Source: Undaria pinnatifida
Taxonomy: Eukaryota; Sar; Phaeophyceae; Laminariales; Alariaceae
Length of the DNA: 64,000 nt
Direction of reading: 5' to 3'
Assembly (NCBI GenBank): GCA_012845835.1
Contig: JABAKD010000017.1
Coordinates: 8,732,942 to 8,796,941 of the forward strand
How positions within the stretch are numbered: position 1 is the first letter of the stretch; the number at the start of each line of letters is the position of its first letter. Shown here in pieces: positions 23,401 through 35,400 of the stretch. The position numbers and the translations under genes are program-made. The notes under the pieces were generated by a model, which had not been told where the DNA came from, searched no databases, and was given only the letters and a program-made list of their open reading frames with translations.

Positions 23401-26400
23401 TTAAACACTTAAGAGGCCCGGGCGCGACAGCAATCAATGGAAAGTTTGGACTATCAAAGCGACCACTATGGGCGTGTAGACGTACGAGTGGAACCATTCT
23501 GCGCCAGTCGTTAATGTCCTCACATTGTGATGTGGGCATCCCCCCTACCGTGTCAGCACCCCAGGCGTCTTCGTTTGACTCGTGCTCCATTCATATTTCT
23601 CTGTAACACGTTTTCTCTCTGGGTTTCAGAACGGCGGCACTTCTAGTTTTCCCGACGCCCAAAGAGATGACGTGCAATGTGAACACCGAATATTTTGGCC
23701 GAGAATATATGGCTGAGGTCATTGTTTTCACGCGCTCAAGGACATAATGGGCACTTGAATAGCACGTATTCGACGGGAGGTGTTTTTGAGGTATGCTAGC
23801 GGCAGAATACTAACACGACGACATACACGAGCAACGCAGACAGAAACAAAAAACCTGTCAGCACATAAATTCCACCCGAGTACGATTTGACTCGGATAAT
23901 AGCGCTGATAGTGAATTATAACAGCACGTTGTCCGAAACCACTTCCCGATAAACTACGCTGGCTAGCATCGACAGTGGACCAACGCTTCTGTAGTGGGGT
24001 CCTGTTTAGGGCCATTGTTTGCAGTGACTCCGTCACCCGCGCGAGTGACGCCCCCGTTCCTTGCGGTCAGAGGCATTGGTTTTTGTATGAATCCCCAATG
24101 AGGTGGTTAGCTGCCCTGCGCCAAACACATCATCTCACGTCATTTTTGTCGGTGAGGTACAGAGTGACTCGCAAGAGTGTGATACTACAATACCGTAGCC
24201 TTGATCAATGAGTCTCTACCATACTTAGACCTGGATCCTGTGGCACCCATTCTTACCAGTGACAGGACGCACCTATCATGAGCGCGATCATCTTGACGAG
24301 AAGGAAAAAATCCTGGAATACCGCCTGGAGAGGGTTCATGAGCTTGATCCACACCAGAAGTATCATAGTCGCGACCAACTGCCGCTTGTCCGTCACTAGC
24401 TCCGCCGCGGGCCTGTGCAGCGTGTGATGCAGTGGCCACAGTTCAACTCATTCAAAACGGAAAAAAATGTACAACCAGATACAACAAGAAGACATAGCAG
24501 TTTCGGGACCCGTGTTATTCTAACAGAATTTCCTGTTCTCATGTTTTACACGATCATTGATGTCACGTTTCCTGACAGAAATCAGTGATTATTTCTTTCA
24601 AAAACCTGACATTTTTCAAGTTTCCAAATGTCACAGGTTAAAAACGGGTATCGGATAGGCAGACTGTGCCAGAGGCGTTCGCGGGGCCGTACGCACATAC
24701 AGAAGGCGTACAATTTACACCCTGGACAAAGTATCATGTGTCGCTTGCAAAAACGAGTTTTGACATGATCTCATAGCCGGAGTAAAGTTTTGAACCTTAT
24801 TTTGAACCATTTGTGTGCTGGCGGGGATTCGTGAACCTGGTGCAGTTCAGAAGCATCATGGTCGAAACTCACGGTCGCTTCTCGGTCACTGCCCCCACAA
24901 CAGGCCCACGCGACGAACGAAACATCTGTCCCGAACCTTGACAGAGCAAGGTGACATGTTCACCAAATCGCGACATACATCGAGAAGGTTTATGAGTGCC
25001 ATGAATATTGATGTCGCAAATAGTCACGAAATAATATCACATGTCGACAGTTTACAACTGTCAGGAATCGTGTTTTATTGGTGCTCGTTAGGAACGACCT
25101 GTAGACAGCGGGCTGATTTCACCCACAGTCACAAAGGTATCACATATTCCTTGCGCCGATATGAGGGCCCACGAAATCCCGGATCTCCAAGCCGGCGTGT
25201 TCTTTGTTTTACTTATTAAAACATCCGTGCACCTTCGAAGGGAATACTGGCAAAACGCTGCTCGTGCGCTTAATCCCTTCGTCCCCGCAAGCATACCCTG
25301 CAATAATTTTTGAATGTTTGCCTCGCTCTGGGTAAAATGCTCTGCGTGAAGCAATGAGCACAGTCAAGTAGCAAGCGGTCGACGCATGCCGCCGTGGCTG
25401 GTACACCTGAACGGTTTGAAGACCCTTGTTTGACGTGCTTCGCACCTCACCAAAAACCATAGTTTGAGCAATTACGAGGGTGCAACTCGACAAAAAACGA
25501 CACGGTACATAACGCCACAATATTTTATAGATGGGCGGTATCCCAACGGCAAGAAGTAGTTTCACAGCTATGCAGCTTCATCAGTCAGGCATCATATAGA
25601 ACGCGTCAAAACAAGAAAGATATATGTCGTGTCCTTGTTAAGGCCGACCTCTACAACCTAAGGAAAAAACAAGACTGCGTGTGATTTAAAGGGACATTTC
25701 TATGGTCACAAAGCAAATGGCAGGTCTTTGTCTTGCCTGTTTTATGCGTCTACAGCCTTGAAACGTATGCAAGACGACCGTGTTGGGTGCCATCTATCTC
25801 TAACGTCCTTAACCACACGGCAGGAATTTAGATTGCCTATGGTCAGTTTCTACAGCCCTAAAGAGCGCGTCGGAATTACGTAGCTCGTAAGAAGTCGACT
25901 AATCGATCGCAGTTCTTGAAGATCGAAGTCTGCTCGCGTAACCACTCTGTGTGTCTGGTAAACTTATATAGTCGTATTCGCAGAACATAGCTTTAGCTTG
26001 CCATACTGCCCGGCCTCTTGCAAGAAATCGTGAGAGCCCTGACACGCACGGCAGAAGTCTAGCTTGCCTGAGATCAACGTATTGGTCGCCTGCTTGAATT
26101 TGGAGGTCTGCAAGGGCGTTCGCAATCCCAATGTCCAGTCCGAAGATTGTGGCGTGACCCACAATTAGTAGTACGTCAACAATGTTGGCCACCGCCAGGA
26201 AGTAGTAAGGGCCCTTGCGGAACAATGACATGGACATACGAGTCAAAACGTGGCGATAAAAACGGCATACAAAGCAATAACGGACACCTTTTAGTCGCGG
26301 AAACATGTTCATTACACAGAACGGGTTATCGTTTCTTGTCCTTCTACGCGATGCTGGCTTCCGTTTGCAGTAAGCCCATCCGCCAAGCATATGGCCTGAA

Positions 26401-29400
26401 TGCGTTTAAGTTTTTACCGATCATGCTCTCCTGTACAAAGTGCATTTAGCTCAAAACGAAACTCATACTCATATCGATGCCACAGTAGGTGTTTCCTACG
26501 CCGATACCATCGAATCGCGACGCGGAAGAAGAGATACTGCTAGTCGAAGTTGCCGTGCAATCGCATTGAAGCAGGTACCTTGAGAAATTGCCGCTATCAT
26601 TCTACTGGAACAACTATCAATGCTGCAACTCGTAAAATACCTGTCGTCGGAGCTCCAGCACCTCCTTTGCAAGATTGACCAGCACCAAGAGGAGAAGAGC
26701 AACGTCTATTTGGAACGTCATCCTTCACAATGTTCGAAGCATCGGTACACAACAGCAGCTGTGTTAGGTCTATGGATCGAATGAGAATCGCGCTGGACAT
26801 ACCTTAGACACAGCAAGATCACATGTACAGCGCTAAGCAAAAGGAGAAACGCGTTGTCATTGGCACAGTTTCGGGGACATGACAAACGAAGAAGGTGCTG
26901 GTTACAGCCCAGGCATACAACAATAATATCATGGCATCTGGTTCACCGAGGCAACCTTTGGCTGGATCGTGCCCTAAACTGATATTGCTGACTAGCACCA
27001 GCAGTAAAATCGAACAGTCGATATGAAACGCAGTCCTTCATCATTGTCAGAGCATAGGCACACAGCAAAATCACATACCCAGCAATATCATACATGAAAC
27101 CATCGTTTGATGTAGCGTAAGCACACAAAATGTGTACCGGATACTCAATACAAGGTCCTGGTTGATCAAGGTACCTCGTTACTATCGACCCCTCGACGGC
27201 AAGGCTACGGTCGCGGGGTTATTATTGGAGCCACATTTTAGAATAGGTCGAGCTCACTAGCGTGGGTAACCCCCCCTGTTCCTTGGCGGTGTTAACAGCT
27301 TTGCGAGTGATTGTTTGCGAGATTACACCACCACTGAATTGTTGGCTACGTGTCGCCGAACAACCGCTTCAAGAGTGTTGTTGCAATGAGGTACAGAGTC
27401 ACTCGGGCGAGTGGCCCAAGCCCGGCGGTGCAATACCTCTACTGCTACTGTGTCCATATTTTCTAGCTCTAACGTGATTGAGGATCGTGCCCATAGGCCC
27501 GTGTGAGATACAGCCACGTTTTAGAGGCAACACATTTCGAATACGATGCTAAAATATGTGTGGAGTAGCTAAAGGATTGCGCCTGTTTGGCTGCCGCCCA
27601 CGTTTGGGTTGAAACCTGTTGGGAGGACAGTGAGATTTTGAATCGAAATGACCTCTTAAGGTTTGGAATGTACAACTTCCTAACCTTCATTTCTTTAGAC
27701 TTGTGTGTACCTCAAACGTACTTTTGCGCCAGAGTACAAGTTGGCACACAACTTTAAAATCGAATACTTGCACGTGAAGAGGTAATGTGAATCTAGCAAA
27801 AACATATATAGCGCTTATCAGTAAATAATCTCTTCTGGAAACATGTTTGTGTTGTTCTCCTTCTGTGCCTCGTGCCCTCCTCTCTTAGCCTCGCGTGCGA
27901 CTGCAGGCGCAAGAGGTACAACAAAAGTAAACGGCTTTGGCGCAAGTTACGGTGCATTGTCCCTAAATGTCGTATGTTTCTTCATTTGAATATCGGTCTA
28001 CGTACCCTCAAACTGAAATCGAGAACGCATGCAGCTGCAACGTGGTTAGCGATATCATCGCCCAAGACGAATACTATTTTAAGACAATCATTCTGTTTGG
28101 AGAAGATGTTCCATAGAGGAGCGCTATCTATCAAAGGTGTTTCAGCCAACGAATCCTACCCCGGCAGTGGCAAGCGCTTTGAACCCAACCACAGTAGACC
28201 ATTACCTATCACCCAGCATTCCGCCGCCGTCGCTGCCCAGCTGCGACCAAACGACATCTCTGTTTTTCCCGAGCACCATCCCGCGCAGCACCTCAAACGA
28301 GTTAAACGTGTTGAACGTGTTGTATAACGGATGGGTGAGCGGCACTCCCCCCTCAGCTGGTAACTCCACGAGGATGCGCACGTACATCAATTTTCTCGCA
28401 GAAAAGCTGTGCAGGTGTATTTCCAGCGCGAGAGCGCGAGTGGCCTCGTCAATCCATCCCTTCCTCTGAAATTATCCACGCGAAACAAACGGGTTGGAGG
28501 AATCGTAAAAGGCATTAGGGGAACGGGGTGCCTCTGTAACGGTGAGGGGAAGAAGGCGCATCTCGAGCGCGACAGCGCAGGTGGCTTCGTCCATTCCAGC
28601 CGTCCTCCTGACAGAATCAAGCGAAAGACGAGGCTGGAGTACTTAGGTTAACACCGTACAGTATGGCAACCTACACAGTAGACAATGAGCCAATAACAAC
28701 GCAATTCTCACGGCAAGGGAGACGCTAAGAATTTCGGACCAAACCTTCGTGCGCAGCGGCGATTCCTACTTGAAAATTTTTCTATGGCCTATCGGGAAGG
28801 TTCTCGGAAGGCTGGATTCACATCATGTTGGTCAAGTTTTGCTCCGATTGGGTGTTTCTGTTTGGCGAGAAAAGTTGGGCTTTACCAACGGGGAACGGAG
28901 ACTGAGCGTACGGTCCAAATTTGTTTGGGAGGTTCTGAAGCACCATCAGAGTCCATGCGTCTGTCAACTATCTGTTTTTATGTTGTCGGTGTCTATGCGA
29001 GGAGGTGGTGGTTGTCAGGAAAGGGCGTTGTACGGGTGGAGTGTGCCGCTCAGCGGTCGTGTCGTACACGTCATGGCCACTGTGCTGCCCCGATGTTGCG
29101 CCAGGCTCTGCTTTGATACTCGTGTGCTTCACGTCTTTGCAACGGCATTTTCAGACTATAAGGTAGTTGTGTAGCCTTTGTTACCTCAGACTCCCAACCT
29201 GAGGGGGCTATTCACCTCATCTCAACCTGACTTCAAGAAAATGAACCATGTCACACGAAGCGCAATCCCATGACTAATAATGGTATAATATAACACAAGA
29301 ACCATTCGACGGTAGAGGTGCAGCAGAGCGTCCCTAAGGTCCTTACATTAGGAGCTCAATATCTCACTCGAAAAAAACTTTCGAAGGCGTTCGTTCGCAC

Positions 29401-32400
29401 AACCCGACGAAGCTTCTGTGCCTTAGTCCTAAACCCGAATACACTCGTGACATTACTTCGTTAACCGGCAGTTCCTCAAATAAGGAACTCAATCGCCCAG
29501 GGACGATTCGCCCCAAACCCTGCAACCCGTACCGGGGGATGAGTCGCACACGGGATCTCAATAAAATGGGGTAGTGTAATCGTTCGATGAGGAAGAACCC
29601 TCTTCGTCGAGAACGATTAGGCCAAACCTTGCTACCACTACCGCCGCGCGTGTCTGTCAAGGAAGCACTCGTTCATGTTGCCCGTTCTGGGTTGATCCAA
29701 CGGGTAAACGCTGGCCTGACACCTCTACACTGTGAACCGAAAACCGCCATTGGTTACGGATAGCATGACACGCTCGGTACATTCACAACACATTTTCACC
29801 CCTGCTTTAAGTTTCCGCTCCTCTGTTGCGCCCGTGGTTCGGATCTCGACGAACGGGCTTTAAGACCACACAGTAGGCTACAGGGAGTTAAGAAGTGATG
29901 GCTTCTCTTTTGCACGAAACGCCAGAAAATCGTGTGTGTTTACTGCATACAGTGTAAGACACCGTCTAACAAGCTGAGGCCTGTCGTGGTTGTTGTAAGG
30001 GGGAATTATTCGCACATGTTCCGCGCTGTGATGTAAGCCAACGAGTAGTCGCTTGCGATACGCAGTAAAAAATCCCCGTATATGTAAACCTTGCATCGAC
30101 AATCGGTACATTCATTGAGCACCATACATATACATCAAAGAGTTGACATTTGTAAATTCACACGCAATCAGATGCTAAACTCTCGGTAAACAATGTTTAG
30201 CAGCTAGCAGAAATCGAGCACACTATTATCAGTCAAGGTGCCGGGTGATCCTACTTGTGGACCAGTTCTCAATAAATTGTAGACTCTCAAATCTGAGTAA
30301 GCACTCTGCATGGTGCACACGGCAAAGGGCGCCTGCTGCAATAGCGGCAACAAGTTTGGGTCCATCCTATTTATGACCGACCGGGCGCCTCGACGAAGGG
30401 CCTGCCCAATATCCCTGGAGTTCAATTTTTACATTTAATATCTTGGTATTTACACTATCAGGCCGTGGGACTGTTCATAAGGTTGCACGTTTCCTCAATA
30501 GTTTTGGTTTTTAGTGAAATGCCGAGCTCCTGGCATGAATGACCTCATAAGCTGTTTTTTAGGGTATCTAACTAACTCAAGCTTCAGGTGTTAACTCTAG
30601 TGTAGGACGCAGGAAAACGAGGTCAATATCGCGTGGGGAATTTGTATTTCCGTAAACCGCGACAGAATGTGCACAGCGAGCTGATCAAGGACAGTTTAGC
30701 ATCAATGAAAACGATAGCATAGCTCCCTCTAGGAACTCGCGAAAGAGGGCATTTTGTAACCATCGTCAGCTAGTGTCCATTAGTGGTCTGCTGGTGGTTC
30801 ATGGAAACTCGAGAGGGGTCCCTAGGTATTGGTGGCTAAATTAGAAACCACCAGCAGTTGCTCTCAATAACCGTAGTTTAGTGTTCGAGAAGAGGGAGCC
30901 GCTGTAACCGTTCCGTGTAATCAAGAGGAGTTCCAAGGCAATCTCCGCACCTCAAGCTCCTCCAGAGTTGTAGTAGCGTTCGGGCGAGATTCCTGTGTGA
31001 TGTGCTGGACGAATGCGCCCGGCCCGTACATCCCGAAGGACCCGTCGATGGGATGTGAATGGGCGCCAGGGACGTACGTATACCTAATCGTTTAGCGCGT
31101 TCGAATGTAGACAAGGGCGTGCGTAAAGGTGCTGCCCAAAGAGGTTTGGCGCCACGCACCTGTACGAAGTAGCTGGCTAATTTGATAGACCTTGTAACAC
31201 AAAGCTGTGGATAGACATCGTAAACACCAGATACATGGTGCACGACGAGATATTCAGGGATGGCGTTCTGCCCTAGTGATGGAGATGGTCCCTTGCATGT
31301 GTCAGATACCTTGGATACATCCTACGAGTCTACGAAGCAGCTGATCAAATTTCGCACCAGGTACATAAACAGTGTAAAAGATAATTGTGAACGAATGTCG
31401 CAATTAGTACAATGAAGAACGAGATATTCAGTTTGGTTGTCTGCCCTAGTGGTGTAGATGGTATCTTGCGTGTGCCAGACGTCTCCGATACGTCCGGCAA
31501 TCAACTGACCGAGCGTCGAATCAAGTGTCACAGGCTACCCATGCAGTCGCTTTGAACTGGTGGGGCTATCGGCGCCAAACTCTCACGCGTTCTACGATAG
31601 AGATATCACCCTGTGGCCGAACGTTTGCGGCCAGGCGGGTCTGCTCATCTACGGCCAAGCAACAACCCAACATCGCGGGAACACTATATTTGTATACAAC
31701 TATGTTTGTATTATTTGTGCGTCGTTGCACATCCACCTTTTCTCGGGGTAAGGCTTGGGGTAAGGCATAGAGCTCCTCAAGCGAGAAGTCTTCCCAATTT
31801 CAGTTACCACCCCAGCTGTGACGTGGGTCCTCTTGGGCTGATAATGTTTCTCACTCGAGGCTACGACCGTAGGAGAAATCGTCTCTCGCAGCTCCGTCGC
31901 ACATTGGACGACCCGACCAGTCCTCGCCGCAGTAGTCAGCGAAGCAGAACTTGTCCAGCTCTGGCCCAATATCGGGCCATACCTGACATTCGCAATCAGC
32001 GTGGGTTTGGATGTTTAAAAGCTACTCCCCATGACGAATAGAAGTTATGACGATATCTCACGGCGGTGCGTTTGGTGTGTATGTAACATCCATGTGCTAG
32101 GTAGTCTGCTTGATATTGCCTATACCTACCACCGACTGTTTCGATTCGATTGTTAAGCTAATGGGCTGTGATGTGTGCTTGACATTGACGTCTACCGCAG
32201 TAGAAAGCGAACCCGAACTTGCACCGAGTCTGCCCCAACATCCGGCCATACCTGATATACCAGGTATAATTTTGTTTTATTAATGCCGTTTGTCGGCGTG
32301 TTTAGTCCCGCTTCAATGGCTCTCGGTATATTTTGTACATGCCTGGTACGTATAACCAATGTCGAACGCTGAGGGGGTATATAAACAATTTGCTGGATCA

Positions 32401-35400
32401 AACGTTTTTACGGCTTGCTGACTTATTATGGCGTTTCCAGGCATCCAACAACGCCGATCTATTACCTCCTACAACATTCCTGGCGATCCCCTCCTTCGGC
32501 TCAGCCTTGAGTTTCCTACCACGCGTGATATGCACCATGAAGCCGCGTACGAAACGCCAGACCGACTTTGCAACACCATATCAACAATGCAACGCTGAAC
32601 CGGTGCTTTCGTATCTCGCACGAGTTTTCTGATTTCGTCAACTGCTCAAGTCTCGCGTTTCTTGCGTACGCATGGAATGAACAGCCAAGCCGCGTATGCA
32701 ACACCAAGCTGGCTATGGAACACCAAGCCGAATATGCAGTGCCATGACAACTCTACAACACCGAGCCGTTATCAAACCTTGCAAGAGTGTGACGATGTCC
32801 TCCACTGGCTTAGTCTCGATGTTCCTAGCACGCGGAGCCCACTCCATCCGTCAGCCTCGATCACGCTACCCTGGTCGTACCAGCTGCAGATGAATCATGG
32901 CGGGGCGTACGATATGTTGGGTTATGATTCTCGTCAACGTATACTACGTGCGAATCTACAATTTGGCATTCGTAGTGGACCAAACTTTGACGCTGTACTA
33001 TTCTAAAATTCATAAATGCGCGGGCAGCCCACGGCACCCATCGGCATGGACTAATTTACCTTTTTCGTACCAGTTTGAGGTAGATCACAACACGGCAGAC
33101 AACGCATCGGATGAGATGTCTCCACAAAGTTAACCACAGGGAGTTGTTCAACACGTATTTATCGTCTAGATTTGTCATAACTGAAGTTTGGAACCGTTGT
33201 GAGATCGTGACACGCACGCGGAGTCCGATTCATCCGTCAACGTCGACCATGGATTCTTTGTCATACCAGCTGCAGGTTAGAAACGCATGGAATACGATTA
33301 TGAGATCAAACACGGTGCATTGCATCCATTCGCAGGCATGTTCGAAGGAGTACACAGTCAAAAGCGCAAGAAGGAACCCAGAAACATTTACGTCTAAGTG
33401 AACCGACCGATTTTTACTTCCCCATGTTGGCGTCATATCGTATGGTGTAGAAGGTAGCCCTTGGAGATGTGGCTAACGTGAAATCCAGGAGGTGTCGCAA
33501 GTGGAAAAGGTACACGCCGGTAACACCCTCGTGGCCCATGTTGGAGCAGGAAGGAGTGATACGACTACAACTACCACCAACACCACCAATGCCACCACCA
33601 ACACCAACACCAAAACCACCACCACTACTACTACAACTACTACTAAGACTACTACTATACTACTACGGCTAGTACTAGTGGTACTACTACCGCTACTACT
33701 ACTACTACTACTACTGCTGCTGCTGTTGCTGTTGCTGCTCTAAAAGGATCTAATATACGGTGGCGTGTTTGATTCTTTTGAGCTTCGTATCACAATGAGG
33801 CGCGCGAAGCGCGCAGCTCTGAGCCTTTTTTTCTTGATTTTCCATGGAAAAAAAAGTCTCTTCATATCGCATTGCACACGAGTGTAGGGTGCCATGAACG
33901 ACTTTCTCTGTTTAATTGTGTGTTTGTGTGTATGTTTGTGTAAGTCAACATTTGTTTCGGCTACGTTTGCCCATCGAACTCAAGATACACGGCACCAAGG
34001 CCAGTCCCGACGGGTCCCGTGCACGCACAAATATCAGACAGCTCCTCTCCAACTGGGTTCGCTGTACGTCCTTGAGAGCTCGTCGAGGCAGGTACGGCAA
34101 CATGTGTTTTCACCGCCACCAAAACTGGGTTCCTATAATTAGCTTCGGGCTTTCAAAACATCGTACCAACGTACCAGAACTAAGAAACACTGCTGAAGCG
34201 CGTCATCTGTCTAGTGATCAACAGTGCTTGTTGAAGCTGCCACTTTATTTTTATTTAAAAAAAATATATTTTACCGAGAAGCCCGCAATACCCTCAAGCC
34301 CACAAGCGCTTCGAGAACAACAACAGCATAATGTCTTCGCCATCATACCCTAATACCGAAGAAGCAGTGATGTCGAACTTACGGGTACACCCTCAATTCG
34401 AATCCAGGTACAACGCCCTCGGCGACCTGTCTAATCCAGGCGGGTGCCCGCGCCGCGTCAATCTTAACGAGAGCAGCTTCAACAGAACGAATCCGGGGCC
34501 AATCTACCGCAGGAGCAATTGGTTCTGGGACGCGCTCGATGCCAACACATTACAAGAAACTCCATAAATGATGTATCGTAGATATGACTACTGCAGCTAT
34601 TGAAGCAGCGCCTCATTAACACCAGCTATTGGTATAGTTGCTGTATATACGGCCCAACGAGACATGCATGCGGTGAGGCAAAAATAAATCATACAATTTT
34701 TGCGGACAAAAAGCAGTCGCACGACAGGTCGTGCTTGGTGCGTGCTGTGTGTTCCCTTCATGCAGCGGGGAAAAAATAGTCGCGCGATAGGTTTTGCATG
34801 GTAGCCGCGAGGGGGTGTGAAGGTCTGTTCTGAAAATCTCCCTTTGTTTTGTTTATCAGAATTCACGGTTTCGTAGGCCCAAAGCACGCCGCCACGGACC
34901 TCAGCCGGGACCCGCACTTGTGTTGTTACTCGGGTCCCCTGCCTGCAAAGCGGCCGAGAGCACGAGAGAAGGCCCCAGACCGGAAGAGAAATAAAAAAGT
35001 CAGTTTAGTACATAGTAATATACAGTATTCCTTCGGCACCTGGCGTTTCTGTCTGCGTAAATGAGGTCGATGACGGGGCCTTGCAGCCATTCCCAGATGT
35101 TTTCCACGGTGGTAACCGTGCCCAGTGAAGCTCCTTCGTCGTTCCAGAGGTCAGAACCGCTTTCCAAGGCAGTTTGAACGGACCTGTAAAACATTTACAT
35201 TGCGTTGAGAGGGGGTCGAGCGGCCGAACCGAGCTGGCAATTAAACTATGGGCCATATGCAAAAGCATCAGATCCGCGGAATTCTATGCAATTTAAACGG
35301 ACCAATATTCCATTGGCGTCGACCGGACGGATATAAGGAGAACACGGGGGTGAGGCGAGAGCGGGGACAGGGGGGGGATGTTCACATCATCCATGTCCGC

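Noticed and set aside
23820-23960. Minus-strand hydrophobic segment GIYVLTGFLFLSALLVYVVV as a transmembrane exon
   Set aside because: It lies between the S4 and S5 exons, which already join in phase and by family pattern. Its possible donors give incompatible phases. It may be chance or another fossil.
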